Assembly (NCBI GenBank): GCA_009733575.1
Contig: ML769394.1
Location: forward strand, 310,001 to 374,000
Source of the DNA: Gymnopus androsaceus JB14
Taxonomy: Eukaryota > Basidiomycota > Agaricomycetes > Agaricales > Omphalotaceae
Length of the DNA stretch: 64,000 nt
Reading direction: 5' to 3'
The notes under the pieces were generated by a model, which was not told where the DNA came from, searched no databases, and saw only the letters and a program-made list of their open reading frames with translations. The position numbers and the translations under genes are program-made. Below, piece by piece: positions 19,720 to 32,380 of the stretch (the first letter of the stretch is position 1; the number at the start of each line of letters is the position of its first letter).

Positions 19720-22512
19720 TCATCGCTTTGCAAAAACCTTCTTCAGTAGACCCAGCACCTTCGGAACGTTAAGCTGTACATATTCCAAATCCAAGAGATG
19801 TTTGTTGTCTTTTTGCTGTGAAAGAATCGTTAGCATTCGGAGAAGAAGAGTGCACTACAAGCCCGACCAACCTTTTCCAATAGATCGTCTATCTTGAGAT
19901 CCATCTCAAGGATCGCTCTCTCTCGGCCTTTGTAATGTAACGCGATGATGAAGGTACCAGGTGTTGGAGAAGTGATGTTGAAGTAGATATTCGGACGACT
20001 ATGGAGGATAGCACTTGAGTAAGCTTTCAGATATCCGACGCAACAAAATTTACCGATTATCAGGGACATTGCTCTCCACGATGATACCCTCCTTCTCGAG
20101 CTGGGCGTGTGTAAACCTGTACGGCCCCAGGACCACAGATTTGGCAGGCTTCTTCTCCTTGCCACCAACCGTCACGACGCCCACACCGGTCGTGCTTCCC
20201 TTGTCCTTTGACGCCGTCAGCCGCACATTCTGGAGGTAGGCCTTGTACTGCTCCAACTGAGACCTGAGATAGTTATTGTGGTCGCCGATGGTCTTGTACA
20301 CTGCTTCAAGGGATTTGGTTTCGAGAACGACCTTTTCTCGGAGATTACCGAGATGAGTGAGTTCAGCAGCGACCTCTTCTTGCATAAGCTTATATCCGTC
20401 GCCCTGCTCGATGATCTTTTGCTCTTCCAACTCTCGTAGCATCTCCTTCACCTTGATACCCTTGCGAACGAGAGTAGCGTCCTTGGTCGTCGCTGCTCGC
20501 TCAGCGATGACAGCTAGATTGTACGGTCGTTTCTCGGAGGCGTTTGGTATGGAACGGATTAGCTGAACGAAGATTGATTTGGTCTCCATGTACAGCATAT
20601 CACTGGAAGACACAGAGTCCATCAGGGCGCTCTGTATGTCCTGCACCGGTGTCTCCCATCGGCTGTACAGCGTGAGCTCGATCGTCCTGTTTTCCTTTCG
20701 CGGGACTTGAGCTGGGGCAGCGCCAAGCTCGTCCATTAGTATGCGCAAGTGTTGCTTATCGTTCGGTGACTGTGGGTTAACGCCGCCATTGAGAAATATA
20801 TTCGGCAAGAGAATAACGCTGAACGCACCAATGTTTCTATATGCTGTAGGATCAGCGAGTGGGTATTGTACAACTCGTTCATGGTGATGTGAATCATCAA
20901 ATCCTTTTTCGATAGTGCCATGTATTGATCCATCTACGATAGCGAGATGAGTGCGCCACTAAAGATCAATGTCGTACGATTACTTACCTCGAGAGTTTCG
21001 TAAAAGTCCCCGACTTCACACAAGTTGTTGAGAAACTGATTGATACGAGCCTTGTTGTTCTCCACAAAGGGATTCAGCGTCATCATGTACGCTTCCTTTG
21101 CGTACGAGGGTTTATTTGCCAGGTTCTGCAACATTTTGGCGATCTAGTGGATGTTAAGAGACATGATAAAACCGTATTCCGTTCAAAGACCTACGAGAGT
21201 CAATGTCCTGCGGGGATGTTTTGCAGGAACGCCCTCGACCAGCATATACGCTTGCGGAGTGACAATGGCGGGGTTGATAAAGCGAAGGAAGAAGAATCCA
21301 CCGATAAGAGAGCAGATGGCATAGTCCGTCGCTTCAGGGTATTTGCGCTGGGAATACGATGAGACAAAATCAACATTGAGCAAGAAACGAAACGCACCCG
21401 TGTCAAGCTTCGAATTTGTTTAGCAGATCCATCGAATACCATAAGGTACACTCTCCATACTCTCAATTATAGTCACCAGGAAGCTGTTGGCGATCTCCAT
21501 CAACATGGTAAGTCGTGGAGCAATAATCGCTTGGACATCGAGGTTTTCGGCGGCGATTTCTGGAGCGACACCTCTGGGAAGATTGGGAGGAAGCGAACCG
21601 GTTTCTTCTTCAATTTGGTTGATCATTTGTTCGTATACCTACAGAAGGACGGATGAGCTTGTGCGCCGACATGAATGTACTTGCAACTCACCTTGACCGG
21701 ATTTATCTCCAAATTGAGATCCTTGTGCTCAATCAAGCTATTGATGCGGTCAGCAAGGACACTTTTCAGATAGCTTTGACCGGGACCACGACGAGTATAG
21801 GTGGTCATCATTCGCGAGACAGGGGTGTTGGCACGAAGCAGGGAACCGAATTCCGTGGCAGTCTCAAACTGAGCGGAAAGTACGGATTGGAACATGGTGA
21901 GAAGAAGATGTTCTTCCCGACTCTCGTATTGGTTTCCATATAGCGTGAACATGACGGTTTGTAGGAGGGTGTCGATTTCAGATAAACTGACCAATCGACA
22001 GAGGGCAGCGACATGGCGTGGTTCGGATTGAAGAAGGAAGAAGAGGTTGGAATACTGTTGCATCTTGCGGTCGTCTGGATAGTGACCTTCGGTTGGGTCA
22101 ACTTCTTCCAATGTTCGTTCGACTTCACGTTGCTGTGACTCGGATAAGCAAGGAAAGAAAGCAGAGACAGTGGAATCATACCTCATCCAAAGCCATCCGA
22201 TTCTGGATCAACAACGCAATACGCGAGTCGAGATAACGGACGTCTCGTTCCAGAACAAAGTTCTTTTTGGATTGAGCAGAGATCTTGCCCTTTAAATCAC
22301 GAAGACGCTTTTGGGCTAAAGGGAGAGAGAGTTAAGGGAAGAATAACTGGCAAAGTTTGTGCCGCACCTCGAGCTAAATCATCTTCAACTTCCACATCGT
22401 TCTCCGCTGCCATACTAAACAAAGCTGTCACACTATACCGATTGGTATTTCTATTGGTGAGACGGCGGCCACCCATGCTGCCAGGAGAAGAAGGTTGGTC
22501 GGGATAAGACAT
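19720..22512 (-). CDS. Ras GTPase-activating protein (fungal Gap1/Sar1-type RasGAP)
   Basis: The protein stimulates GTP hydrolysis by Ras at membranes. The start is at 22512 ([20 protein letters not shown]). The RasGAP domain is spread over several exons: [20 protein letters not shown], then [13 protein letters not shown] with the arginine-finger position, [11 protein letters not shown], and near 21290 the diagnostic [13 protein letters not shown]. The C-terminal half carries the RasGAP_C region ([52 protein letters not shown]). It ends [20 protein letters not shown] before the stop at 19720-19722. Introns are short and frame is kept. Length (roughly 780 residues) suits the S. pombe gap1 class rather than the larger IQGAP or neurofibromin types. 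Confidence 0.9.
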
Positions 22513-23519
22513 GATGAGAGGTTAACGCAAGAAAACAGCGAGATTGAGAGGGACGTGAACTAGCGAGAGAAAGCTGAGATGCAGGATTTGAGTTGGACAA
22601 CAACTAAAGCAGACCCCGCGCTTGCAGCCTGGCAATAGCGATAAAGCTTGGAAATATCGTAGACAGGGAGAGTAAGGGTATACAGAGAAGTAGGTCGTCG
22701 TGATAGTTTGAGACAAAAATGAGCGCTGCTCCGCTCGGCAGGGTTCCACAGCCACATATTACTGCTCCGTTGATCTTTCTCTTTGGCACTCAATATTTTA
22801 CAACATATGATTATGGCCAGACTTTTGGTTCTACGGTCTACATCTCCCATTCCTCTAGCTGCATGATTGAACGCCACCTGCCAACATGTTATTACATGCG
22901 CATTTGCCATTGACTACAGCCCACTACAGCATTCGGACTCCATGGTTGGGATGATGGTTGATGATCCCGGAAGGTAATAGGCAGAGTGAATGCTGGCTGT
23001 CCTTGGATACATGCTATCCTATAATAATAGCTGACGAGATGTTACTGCGCCGGGCAGTGATTGAACGTATCTCGTGGCCCATCGGTACTTGGTTTCCCAG
23101 TCTACCGACGTTGGGATAGCGAGCCAGACGAAACGTGAAAGAGGTCCCCAATGAGGAAGCGAGATCTGCAGACCCAAATTTAGTCGGATCCATGTCAAAG
23201 AACCAAAAATGTACATTCTGTGGAGCGTTTAAGCTCGTGATTTGTATGAGCAGTTCAAATGTTTGGCATCCAAAGAAGGCACTTGAGAGAACGAGAAGAC
23301 GCGAGATTTACAGTTATCCAGCCTTCAAAATATTCGTTTAACGCAGCTCCCTGCTCAGCTGCTACGCTGTTCCATTCATTCTCATTCGCCCACAAGCCCC
23401 ACCAGAATTCAATTTCTTGCGTCACTTCAGCACTAAGATAAAGAGAAAGTTGAGCGCTAGAACAGGCGCCGATCTTCCCATTCCACTTCTGCCTTTATCT
23501 TCCGTTCTATCACTTCTTA
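22513..23519. other. Divergent intergenic region between RasGAP and Rim20-like genes
   Basis: About 1 kb between two start codons on opposite strands. No convincing gene; an open frame at 22560-22910 (minus) has no motifs. A C/T-rich stretch just before 23520 suits a fungal core promoter. The interval presumably holds both promoters. Confidence 0.6.
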
Positions 23520-26500
23520 ATGTCAAATCTTCTAGCAGTTCCTTTCAAGAAAACCTATCAAATCGACGTTGTAGGCGCAGCGCGTAATTATCTTTCCGAA
23601 AACGGTGGCACGCATCCGGACGCTGTAAAGGCGGACATTAAACAATGGCAGGAAATGAGGCAAAAGATCGTAGGCTTGGAGGCGAATGCAAACAGAATCA
23701 ATGATATTTTGAAGCATGTTTATTCTCCTTTCTATCCACCGATTTTACTCTAACCTTTCGCTTGGACAGTTATCATGCTCAATTAACTTCAATCCTTAGC
23801 AAATTTCCTGTGGATGTGAGCTCCTGCTCTCCTTGAGCACGAGCTCTCCAACCTGACTCTTTTAGATTCAACTAGAGATATCATATGCACCCGTCTTCTC
23901 TCCCTCCGTCGTTCCAGTGACTCTACGGAACCTCATGTTCGAGAGAGCTGCTATAATTTTCAATCTGGGCGCTTTATATTCCCAGGTTGCTGCATCAGAG
24001 GATCGTGCAAATGTCGATGGAATAAAGCGCGCGGCTGCTTACTATCAGGTAAGAAAGAGCCTATCATTTGATGGAACGTCGTTGAACAATTGTCTATTTC
24101 AGAACGCGGCCGGTACATTGTCGTATCTAAGAACAGCTGTACTACCAAACTTTTCAATTCCACCAGGAGAAGAAGATTCACCCTTGGATCTCTCTGAGCC
24201 GTTCGTTCACGCCCTAGAATACCTTACATTGGCACAAGCCCAGGAATGTTTTTGGCAAAAGGCCAAGATCGGTCAGTAGCATCCTTTACTGCACTTTCCT
24301 TGTCTAAAAGGTCCACCAAGCGTAGACAACTATAAGAACAACCTAGTCGCAAAGCTTGCAGCAGCCGTACGTGCATTAGCTAATAGCCTATTCACGCTAA
24401 TCCGTCCACAGACCATGAACTTGTATAAAAAGTCGCTCACGATCATTCTTGAAGCTAACCCGTCTATAAAACATGTGTTCCCTTCCGTGAGTAACTTTTA
24501 TCATCTCCTGTACAGAATTTTGAACCGTATCTGAATAGGATTGGTTAGCCCATATCGAAGCGAAGCAATACCATTTTGACGCTGTCGCGCTGTATCGCAA
24601 AAGCCGAGAGGAGCTAGAAAGCAGCAGGTAAAAAAGTTCGTACCCTCAATATCTGCATTCACTCAAGTTTCCTCAGATATGGCCCCCAGATAGCTTATTT
24701 AAGTCAAGCACGCTCGGCAGTTAAGAAGGGGTATGATATTGCCCGTCGAGGAAGGGTCTTACCCGCCGTTTTAAATGATATGCAGGTTGGTTCATCTCGA
24801 TCTTCCGAGATCTTGAACTTATGAGGACTAGTCGTTTCAAGACACGATCCAAAAGGAACTGAGCCATGCAGAGCGCGACAATGACTTGATCTACCATCAC
24901 GATATCCCGAACGGTTCTTCATTGCCTGCGAATCAGCAAGCCGTGGTCGCTCAAGCCACGACGCCGAAGGAGTTGACCAATCCAAACCTTCTCGTACCTA
25001 GCCAAGAAATGCTCTTTGCTGGGTTAATGGGGTGGGGTACAAGAGAGGCCATCAGTAGGTCATAAATATTGCTTATGCGCGCTCTAACTGACTTTGTCAG
25101 ATATCTACAACGATCGAAGGAAAAATCTCATTCAAGAAGAACTGGTAACTCCCGCAAAGGAGGCAAAAGATACAGCCGAACGGTGCGCCACATAAACTTC
25201 GGACTTTGTTCATGTATTGATTTTTCTCTCAAGTCTTTTACAATCTTTGAGTCTCCCCGCGTCGCTTGAAGCACTTGAGAGACCTGTTGGGCTACCTCCA
25301 AGCTTCCTGAAAAAAGCGGAGGAAGTCCGTTTGGACAATGGTCCCGCCAAGATCGAAGCCGCAATAACGGACATTGAAAGGCTTGCACGCCAAAACTCCA
25401 AACTGCTAAATGAGGTGTGAAGAGACTCGTTCCAAGTGGTTCAAGTGCTAATACATTTGCAGGCTATGGATATACTGGACCAAGAAGCATCTGAAGATGA
25501 ATCGACTCGTCAAAGCATGCCTTTAGACAGGCCCCTCTCTCATGAAGCAAACGTTCATCTCGTGGACAAAGAACGACGTTACAGGGCCATCTTGGAGCAA
25601 GCTGCAACTAGTGATGAGACTGTCCAAACCAAATGGGACCAATGGGAAAGAAACATAACCGAGCTAACTTGGGATGAAGTGTGTTTACATACGTCTCTAT
25701 TATATACAAACTCTAACCAATGATATCCATAGTCCGCTCTCGAGGCCTCCATTCCATCTTCTACCAAACAAACACAATCCGGCGAGACGGAAAAGCATGC
25801 TCGGAACCTCAGAACCCTGTTAGAGGCTCTAGATGATATCCACGAGGATCGAAACAATCTTATAAGACGGGCAGAATCGCTTGCTGGAGTAGACGATGTC
25901 CAACCTCGGATCCTCAAGGCTGCAACGGGCTTTGAGCGCTTGGCTGATTCGGAGATACACCCCGCCATGTTCGAAGATGTGTCTAACGAGGAGCTTGCGA
26001 AATACGACAAGTTCATTCAATGGATGAAGGATCTAGATCCCAAGCAAGAGGACATACTCAATTCTATCCAAGTAGGTTGCGTCGCAGTATCTGCTCACTG
26101 ATTAAGCTCACAAATGGGCATTGCTAGAGTGAAAACGAGCTGTTCTTGCAGTCGAGGAAGGACTCGGAAACCGTGAAAGAACGAGAACATGCTCTTCAAT
26201 CTCTGGATCTTTCATATCACAAATATAAGGAGATTATTCATAATCTCGAGGAGGGTATAAATGTACGCTCTCGATTGTTTCCATTCCCGACCTTCGACTC
26301 GCTAACTGGTGCTTAGTTCTACAACGACCTAAGCGCGATTTTATTACAATTCAAGGAGTCCTGTCGACAATGGAGTGTTGAAAGAAAGCATGAGATCCAG
26401 TAAGTTGGTGTCATAATTTCGTCAGACTTGGTTTGCTCATATTCTCAAAAAGTTCCTTGTCTCGTTTGGTTCAGTCTTTAACTGTTGACGATGATAAGAC

Positions 26501-26594
26501 CCATGGCTCTCGCTCGAAAAAGACTTTGCCAGATCTGAATTCCGGCGAATGGGAGGAAAGCTCTTTCGGTGTTCCTCATCATCATAAGACATAG
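23520..26594 (+). CDS. RIM20: BRO1-domain protein, PalA/Rim20 type
   Basis: BRO1 proteins bind ESCRT-III (Snf7); the PalA/Rim20 branch acts as a scaffold for ambient-pH signalling on endosomes. The N-terminus MSNLLAVPFKKTYQ followed by AARNYLSENGGTHPDAVKAD is the start typical of PalA rather than Bro1. Further BRO1-domain marks are YHAQLTSILSKFP, MFERAAIIFNLGALYSQ, AGTLSYLRTAVLP and LTLAQAQECFWQKAK. The second half is a long helical region as in the ALIX/PalA V-domain (PASLEALERPVGLPPSFLKK, RYRAILEQAA). It ends SLTVDDDKTHGSRSKK and VPHHHKT. About a dozen introns of 45-60 bp keep frame. Bro1 itself is the main alternative, but its proline-rich tail is not seen. Confidence 0.85.
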
Positions 26595-26809
26595 TACTAG
26601 CCCTTTGTGTACTCTACTGTACTCTTATCGAGCTCATCGACGCGCTATGTCTAGCAGTGTAAGCACTGCCATTGGAATTGACCCCTATGGCTGTAAATAT
26701 TTGACATGCTGTTGAGTTCTCACTATAAATTCTCACTCTCAGCGCCCAGCGCTCAGCAATACCGCAATTACCACATATCGCTCTCTCCTTCCGCTATTGA
26801 TTGCTAGCG

Positions 26810-27641
26810 ATGCATTTCCCTAAAGCCCCCGGCGAAGAACCTATGATGCCTCAAAGTCCTCCAGCTTATGCGCCACCTCCGATTCCCGCTTCTGGATATC
26901 GCATCCCACTTATCCAAAAACTCGACATTCCCTTCCGAGATGCAAACGGGAAAGCCCCCATTCTACGATGCAGACGGCGTATCTCCACTTTTCATCGGTA
27001 GTGCAATCTTTCCCAACTCTGTACATCCCTGCAAGATCGCCCCTGCTCTCGATCCCAAGTGTATGGTTGCGTATGGGGGCCGTGAGCTTCACCATCATCG
27101 AAAGATACGTGAGTTCTTCTGCATCTCGAGTAATCTGCATCCTCTCTCAAGTACTTATTGTCTCTAGGATTTGCTGCCCTTTGATCCAAATACTATGGAA
27201 TTCATTCGCACATCCCGTGGTCAGATTCCTCCAGGGCGCCGACCGATTGAAGGGGGATACGAGGACAATGGTATGGGGGGTTATCGTCTTTACTTCCTTT
27301 TCACGCAACGCGTTACAACAGGCAGCAAATTGTACCATGGTATTGCTGTAGTAGATGGCGTTAGGGTGCCTGGTAAATCCTAGTCCTCTCAGCAGATTGA
27401 TTTATACATTATTGACCATTCATTCATTACGCTCTATAGGAAAGACCGCTCCACATTTGTACGTTTGGATTGAAGCCGATCCACTTGAACCATGCCTGAA
27501 CTTTTTGCTTTAGAGGGGGCTGCAATGTTTCCTTTGGAGGGGGAGAACACATCGTCCACGAAAATTATGATATTCTGTAAGCTATTTATCCATCGAGCGT
27601 AAGAGTTCGCTCACATCTCTCATAGATGCTGGAGATTCTAA
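26810..27641 (+). CDS. DM9-repeat (DUF3421) protein, with apparent frameshifts
   Basis: The start at 26810 gives a proline-rich head (MHFPKAPGEEPMMPQSPPAY). DM9-type units follow: VSPLFIGSAIFPNSVHPCKI, AYGGRE, then DLLPFDPNTMEFIRTS, GRRPIEGGYEDNG and LYHGIAVVDGVRVPGK. After two introns comes GGCNVSFGGGEHIV and, over a last intron, YDILCWRF. DM9 domains occur in insect and mollusc lectin-like proteins and in fungi; the fungal role is unknown. Two places do not join in one frame: about 26909-26920 (after GYRIPL) and about 27090-27100 (after YGGRELHHH). These are either assembly indels or real lesions. No signal peptide is seen. Confidence 0.75.
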
Positions 27642-27791
27642 CGGGACAATTTCGCAAGTTGATTGGAATTTGAGATTAATGACGATGTTGCCAATATGTT
27701 ACACTATGTACGAGTGTTACTGTAAAGATTTAGGGAAGACTGATCTCCTCTGGTACATCTTCATCTCGAGATCACTTGGGCTTCAACCAAG

Positions 27792-30700
27792 TCAAACACT
27801 GCGTGATGAATGGCAGGTGACTCGGAGGCACCGTTCATTTCTGCGCATGACCGTTAACCTTCGCCTTGCGAGTCTTTGGAACCGTAAATGCTTGCGGGCT
27901 TTCGGGCGGTAGAAGAGCTTGATTTCCTTTTTTCCGCTAGATATTTCTCTTGCTTTAGGCCCAGGCTTCATGAACTCGACATCAGCTTCCAAACCGTCGA
28001 AACAACTGATAGAAACTTACCTTAAGATAATACTGATACCAACCTTGGTTGCCTTGAACGGATATCTCATCCAGAGCCTCCAAAAAGCAAAGCCGTTTGA
28101 ACAACTGCTCGAGGAGCTCATTGTCGAGGTGCTTTCCTGCACCATACTGCGCCATCCGATTGTGATTGCGCGCGCGAACAGCCGTTGTATCTGCCCCTTT
28201 GAAAACGGCTCGACAGTGGTCGAGGGTGACTTGTTCGTTCATGGAAAGGAACTGCTGGACAAGGCGAATGACATCTTTCGCTTCATTAGTCAGATCCTGC
28301 TCTATCATATCCACAGAATGGCTGCAGTTGTCGCAAAATTGGCGACAGTGACGGCGGTCGAACTTTTCGCCAAAGAACTGGAGGAGTTGCACGCGGCGGC
28401 AGTCGGATACATTCAGACAGTATTCCATGACGATTTTGGCCTGTAGTTCCTGACGTTTCCGAGCCTCTGGGCTGGCTAGCTCTTTGGGATCGCCGTTCCG
28501 TGGGTTGTTGATCATCCTCACAATCGCCTTGTAGTCACGATACGCGTAGACTGTAAGGGAAAAAAGTGAGCACCGAACAAATGAGATACGCGAGCGACGT
28601 ACATAATACACAATCAGCAGGTTTTTGATCACGTCCCGCTCTCCCTGTAGACTTGGGTTAGGAACTGGCGGCGGACAAAAATAAGTGAACAAACCAGTTT
28701 CTTGATAGTAGCTAGAGTGCACGGGGTGAGAAGACGTTTGAAGAAAACTCAGACGACGAAGACTTACCCATCAAGAGATTTCGGAAGATCGTGGTGTATC
28801 ACGAATCGCACTGAATAAAGATTTAGTAAATTTGGGGGTTTCGAGTGCACCGGCTTTACCATTTGGTTTGTCTATTCCCATTCCGAAAGCAACCTGTGAA
28901 CGAAGGGTCAGCCAAGGAATAAAAAGTGATTGAAATGACCCACTGTGGCGACGACAACTTGTATGCGGTCTGACTGCCATTCCTCCAGGACCTGCTCCTT
29001 GTCCGACGTGCTCATTTGGGCATGAAAGTGCTTTGCTTTCATATTCTTACGTCGCAACGCGTCCGCAACTCTCTCGCACTTGTCTCGTCCAAGACAATAT
29101 ATAATACCAGTCTCGCCACGATGCTTGGAGTTGATAAAGTTGATGATGTCCTCGATGATTTTGGTCTTCTTGTCGAGGAATGACATAATTGAGATTTACG
29201 CGGTTGAAAGACTGAGTGAAGAAGGCGCAATTTTTCAACTTTAAGCGATTCCTTATGTCGTCGACCATAACTTGATTTGCTGTCGCAGTCAAAGCCATGA
29301 TAGGAACATTTGGATAAGTCTCGCGGAGTAAGCCCAGGCATTGGTACTATTGAACAGTGTTGAGTAAAACGAGAATCGCACACAGTGAAGGAAGCTTACC
29401 GCCTCTCGAAAGTCATGACCCCAGGTGGAAATACAATGCGCTTCATCAACTACAAAGCGAGCCAGACTCTCCCTCCCCATAGAGATCTTCAAATATCGAT
29501 TTGAGTGCCCCGCTGTCTTTAACCTTTTCAGGTGAGACGTACAGAAGACGAGGCTTGGAATGCCCTCGAAGTCGCCTCATTATTTCTATATGATCAACCG
29601 TCTCCGAGTTCCATACTAGGACGTCGACATTCTTCTCCTTCAACGCATTAACTTGGTTGGTCATGAGGGAGAGCAGTGGCGAAATGACGACAGAAACACC
29701 TTTGGTCGAGCCTCCGGTACAAACTGCAGGAAGCTGATAGCATAGACTTTTACCGCCACCAGTAGGCATAAGTACGAATACGTCGCGTCCTTCCATGGCG
29801 GCGAGAATAGCCTCCAACTGATTCTTCCGAAAGCTCTCCAACCGGAAAACACGTTTGAGATTTCGCATAATTTCCGCGTAGTAGATGTTGTTTGCAAAGA
29901 CGGTGTGATCTGACGATTCTTCGACGACACGGAGCTCAGCAGGCGGTTTGTTTGCGACAGAGAACGAAACATCTGCATTAAGGGCAGCGTTGAGCTCCGG
30001 ATCCTCGTAATCGATATCGTCGTCTTCTTGGTGCCAGTAGACGTCATCACTGCCTGGAACGTTATACCTGGGCTCGTCCTCGATGTCCTCCATTTCGTCT
30101 TCAAGGGAATCCACAATAGGATCCGTTGCCAAGCGTGAAATGTCACTAGAGGGACCCGGAGAGTATGAGGATGAAGCCAATGTCACGGAGCTGAGGTCGG
30201 TGTTGAAATAGGGAGAGGTAGTATCTTCTTCGTGTTCTTTAGAGTTCAATACTCGGCGAATAGCGTTGATCCTGCCATTAAGAAGCTTTCTGAAAATGCG
30301 TCAGTCAAGGCAACGAGTTCTCGAAGAGTGAACGCACTCGATACCCTGAAGGGTGAAGACGTCTGTCTTTGGATCCTGCGACTTTTGCTGCTCCTCGATT
30401 AATTCATTGTTGCTGCACTGTAGAGAAAGGACGAATTCGAGTAGCCCCCGAAGCTGAGTGACGGTTTTCTGCAAGCGTCCGCAGTTGGCAACTCGTAGAA
30501 TGTTTTCATCGTATAATAACGTACCAGCTTTAAATCCTTGTGCTCTTGGTCGGGATCTCGTTTGAAGTTGGGAAAATCCAGGTCGAGCTGCTCGAAAGGA
30601 TTGTATATGTTTCTCTTCTCGGAAGTATCGCTTTTCACTTCAGTTACTCTATCCACCTCTATGGACGCCACTTCTTTCGTCTTTCCTTTGCCCTTTGACA

Positions 30701-31193
30701 TGCCACTCATGGTGATGTATTCCACCACTAGATTCTCCTTCTCGCATGATGGTCCACTCCTACGTCGCTTAACTGGCGATGCAGGCTCTGGAGCTACTTC
30801 CAAGCGACGCTTGGCTCGCGGACTGGGTGAATCAAAGGAGAGATCGATGACTTCGAGGGAGGTAGAGGTATCCGACTCGGAGTTGCGGGACCTGGGCTTT
30901 GTATGGCCGAATCCAGGTGTACGGAAGGTGGGTAAGGCGCCAGTTTTGCTTACTGTTTCCACAAGATTAATGAGAATCTGATATAGATGTAGAAACTCTT
31001 ACTAGAAGCTGAAGTACTCGTGGACGGTTTGAACTTGAAGGTCTAGTGGCGTAGAGATTAGATTACGGTGATTTGGAGATGCTAACAGACATACCTTTGC
31101 CTGAGGCACTGGTGCTGAAATAAAAGACGAAGCAGTGGAACTATTGTTTCGCTTCTTCAGAACATCGTCCAGATTGTTCTTGGGTGTGGTCAT
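27792..31193 (-). CDS. SGS1: RecQ-family DNA helicase (Sgs1/BLM-like)
   Basis: ATP-dependent 3'-5' helicase for recombination-intermediate processing and genome stability in the nucleus. The start at 31193 ([20 protein letters not shown]) precedes a basic, disordered N-terminus and an acidic patch. Core motifs: [16 protein letters not shown] (Walker A, near 29750), [31 protein letters not shown] (DEAH box), [39 protein letters not shown] and AFGMGIDK (near 28880). Across introns come [19 protein letters not shown] and GRAGRD. The zinc-binding/RQC part follows ([18 protein letters not shown]) and a winged-helix part ending [10 protein letters not shown]. The C-terminus is short and basic; an HRDC domain is not evident. 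The gene shares a 120-bp divergent promoter with the KRI1 fragment. Confidence 0.9.
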
Positions 31194-31313
31194 TGATGGT
31201 AGGGTTAGAAGAGGGTGGGAAAGTCGCCGCGTTCCAAGCGCAGATACTAGCGCCCAAGCAATGGTTTAGAGATAAGATAAGATTTCTTTTTCTTCTTCCA
31301 CCACTTCGACGCG
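31194..31313. promoter_or_regulatory. Short divergent promoter between Sgs1-like and KRI1-like starts
   Basis: Only 120 bp separate the two start codons on opposite strands. A C/T-rich run (GATTTCTTTTTCTTCTTCCA, 31281-31300) lies just before the KRI1-like start, as in many fungal promoters. No specific factor site is claimed. Confidence 0.55.
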
Positions 31314-31913
31314 ATGTCGCTACTATCTGACGCAGAGTCTGACTCTGAATTTCGACTTACCATTAATGAACACTACGCCCAATCGTTCCAGTATAAGAAA
31401 GAGCGCGAAGAGCTCGAACACGGTTCGTATATTCTTCGCTTGAAGAATATCTTGAATTAATCATTCTTTTACAGTGAAACTAAAGTACGGCTCCGATGCA
31501 GAGGAAGTAGATTCAGAGTCTGACTCTGAGGAAGACGAATCGGAGGACGAGGATGGCGAAGAACTGACTCCTGCAGTGGACGCCGCTATTGTTCGTACAT
31601 TAGCACGCATAAAACGGAAAAATCCAGAAATATACAACTCTAAAACTGGGATTTTTGAAGGCACGTTTGCTCGGTTTTAACTCGATATCTATCCTAATGT
31701 CTTAAAAGAGGAACAGAAAAAGCTGGGGCCAGCTAAACCCATCGCTAAACAACCCAAAGTCAAGGTATATTCTTTTCATGGTTGAAACCACCCCAAGTTA
31801 TTAAATGCCTCCAGTCAAAACCTGTTACAATGCGCCAAGCCGCATTACCTGATTACAGAATAGGTGGTCGTCTCGGCCAGACTTCACACACAGAAGTTCG
31901 AACAAGATGGTGA
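31314..31913 (+). pseudogene. KRI1: 5' fragment of KRI1 (ribosome biogenesis), truncated and fused
   Basis: Kri1 is an essential nucleolar factor of the small-subunit processome. The start MSLLSDAESDSEFRLTINEH, then QYKKEREELEH, YGSDAEE, an acidic run and GEELTPAVDAAIVRTLARIK match the Kri1 N-terminus. After an intron come EEQKKLGPAKPIAKQ and SKPVTMRQAAL. Kri1 homology then stops at about 31847, exactly where a repeat unit begins (31848-31927). The reading ends at TGA 31911-31913, leaving about 150 residues against the usual 600 or more. The intron before EEQKK would need a GC donor (GCACGT), another sign of decay. An intact KRI1 must exist elsewhere if the gene is essential here. Confidence 0.75.
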
Positions 31914-32224
31914 TAAGTGGAGGCTACCGGCGTCTGCTCCTGCTCCTACTCCTGTTAGCTTCAATCCTGCTGAAATCGGTGGTCACATTGAGAAGGTACT
32001 GAAGTCGCTTGGCCCATCTACTAGAGAAGAGATTTTCGCCGAGATGACCCAACGATGGCCTTGTTATCCGATGGAAGTTGCTGACCATGGGAGTTAGAAG
32101 GTAAGCTATATTCTTTGCATAATCTGGAATAAGCATCCTGATGACATAATAGGTGGTTGTCAAGGCCAGACTTCGTTCACGGAAGTTCGAACTAAGTGGC
32201 GACAAGTGGAGATTAGTCCTATAG
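31848..32224 (+). pseudogene. Remnant with a duplicated ARL..KFE..GDKWRL exon unit
   Basis: Two related blocks, 31848-31927 and 32137-32218, each begin with an intron-like end (CCTGAT.ACA.AATAG) and read VVV.ARL....KFE..GDKWRL. Between them lies AEIGGHIEKVLKSLGPSTRE then EIFAEMTQRWPCYPMEVADH, which looks like a small helical, possibly winged-helix, unit. The second block ends at TAG 32222-32224. The parent protein is not identified. Frames across the junction near 32097 do not join cleanly. Confidence 0.45.
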
Positions 32225-32380
32225 CCTAATACGATACCATAATGCACGCCGTAGTACTAAAACTTGCCAAATCGTTGTAATATATTGAGCATCTGAGAAT
32301 GCGCGAAAAGAGGAAAAAAAAAAAGACGTCGACTGCACGTGGTCGTATGAGTCGTCTCAGAGCGCTTCTTCTGCTCAGCC

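Noticed and set aside
22560..22910. Minus-strand open frame upstream of RasGAP
   Set aside because: No motifs and it occupies the shared promoter region; likely chance.
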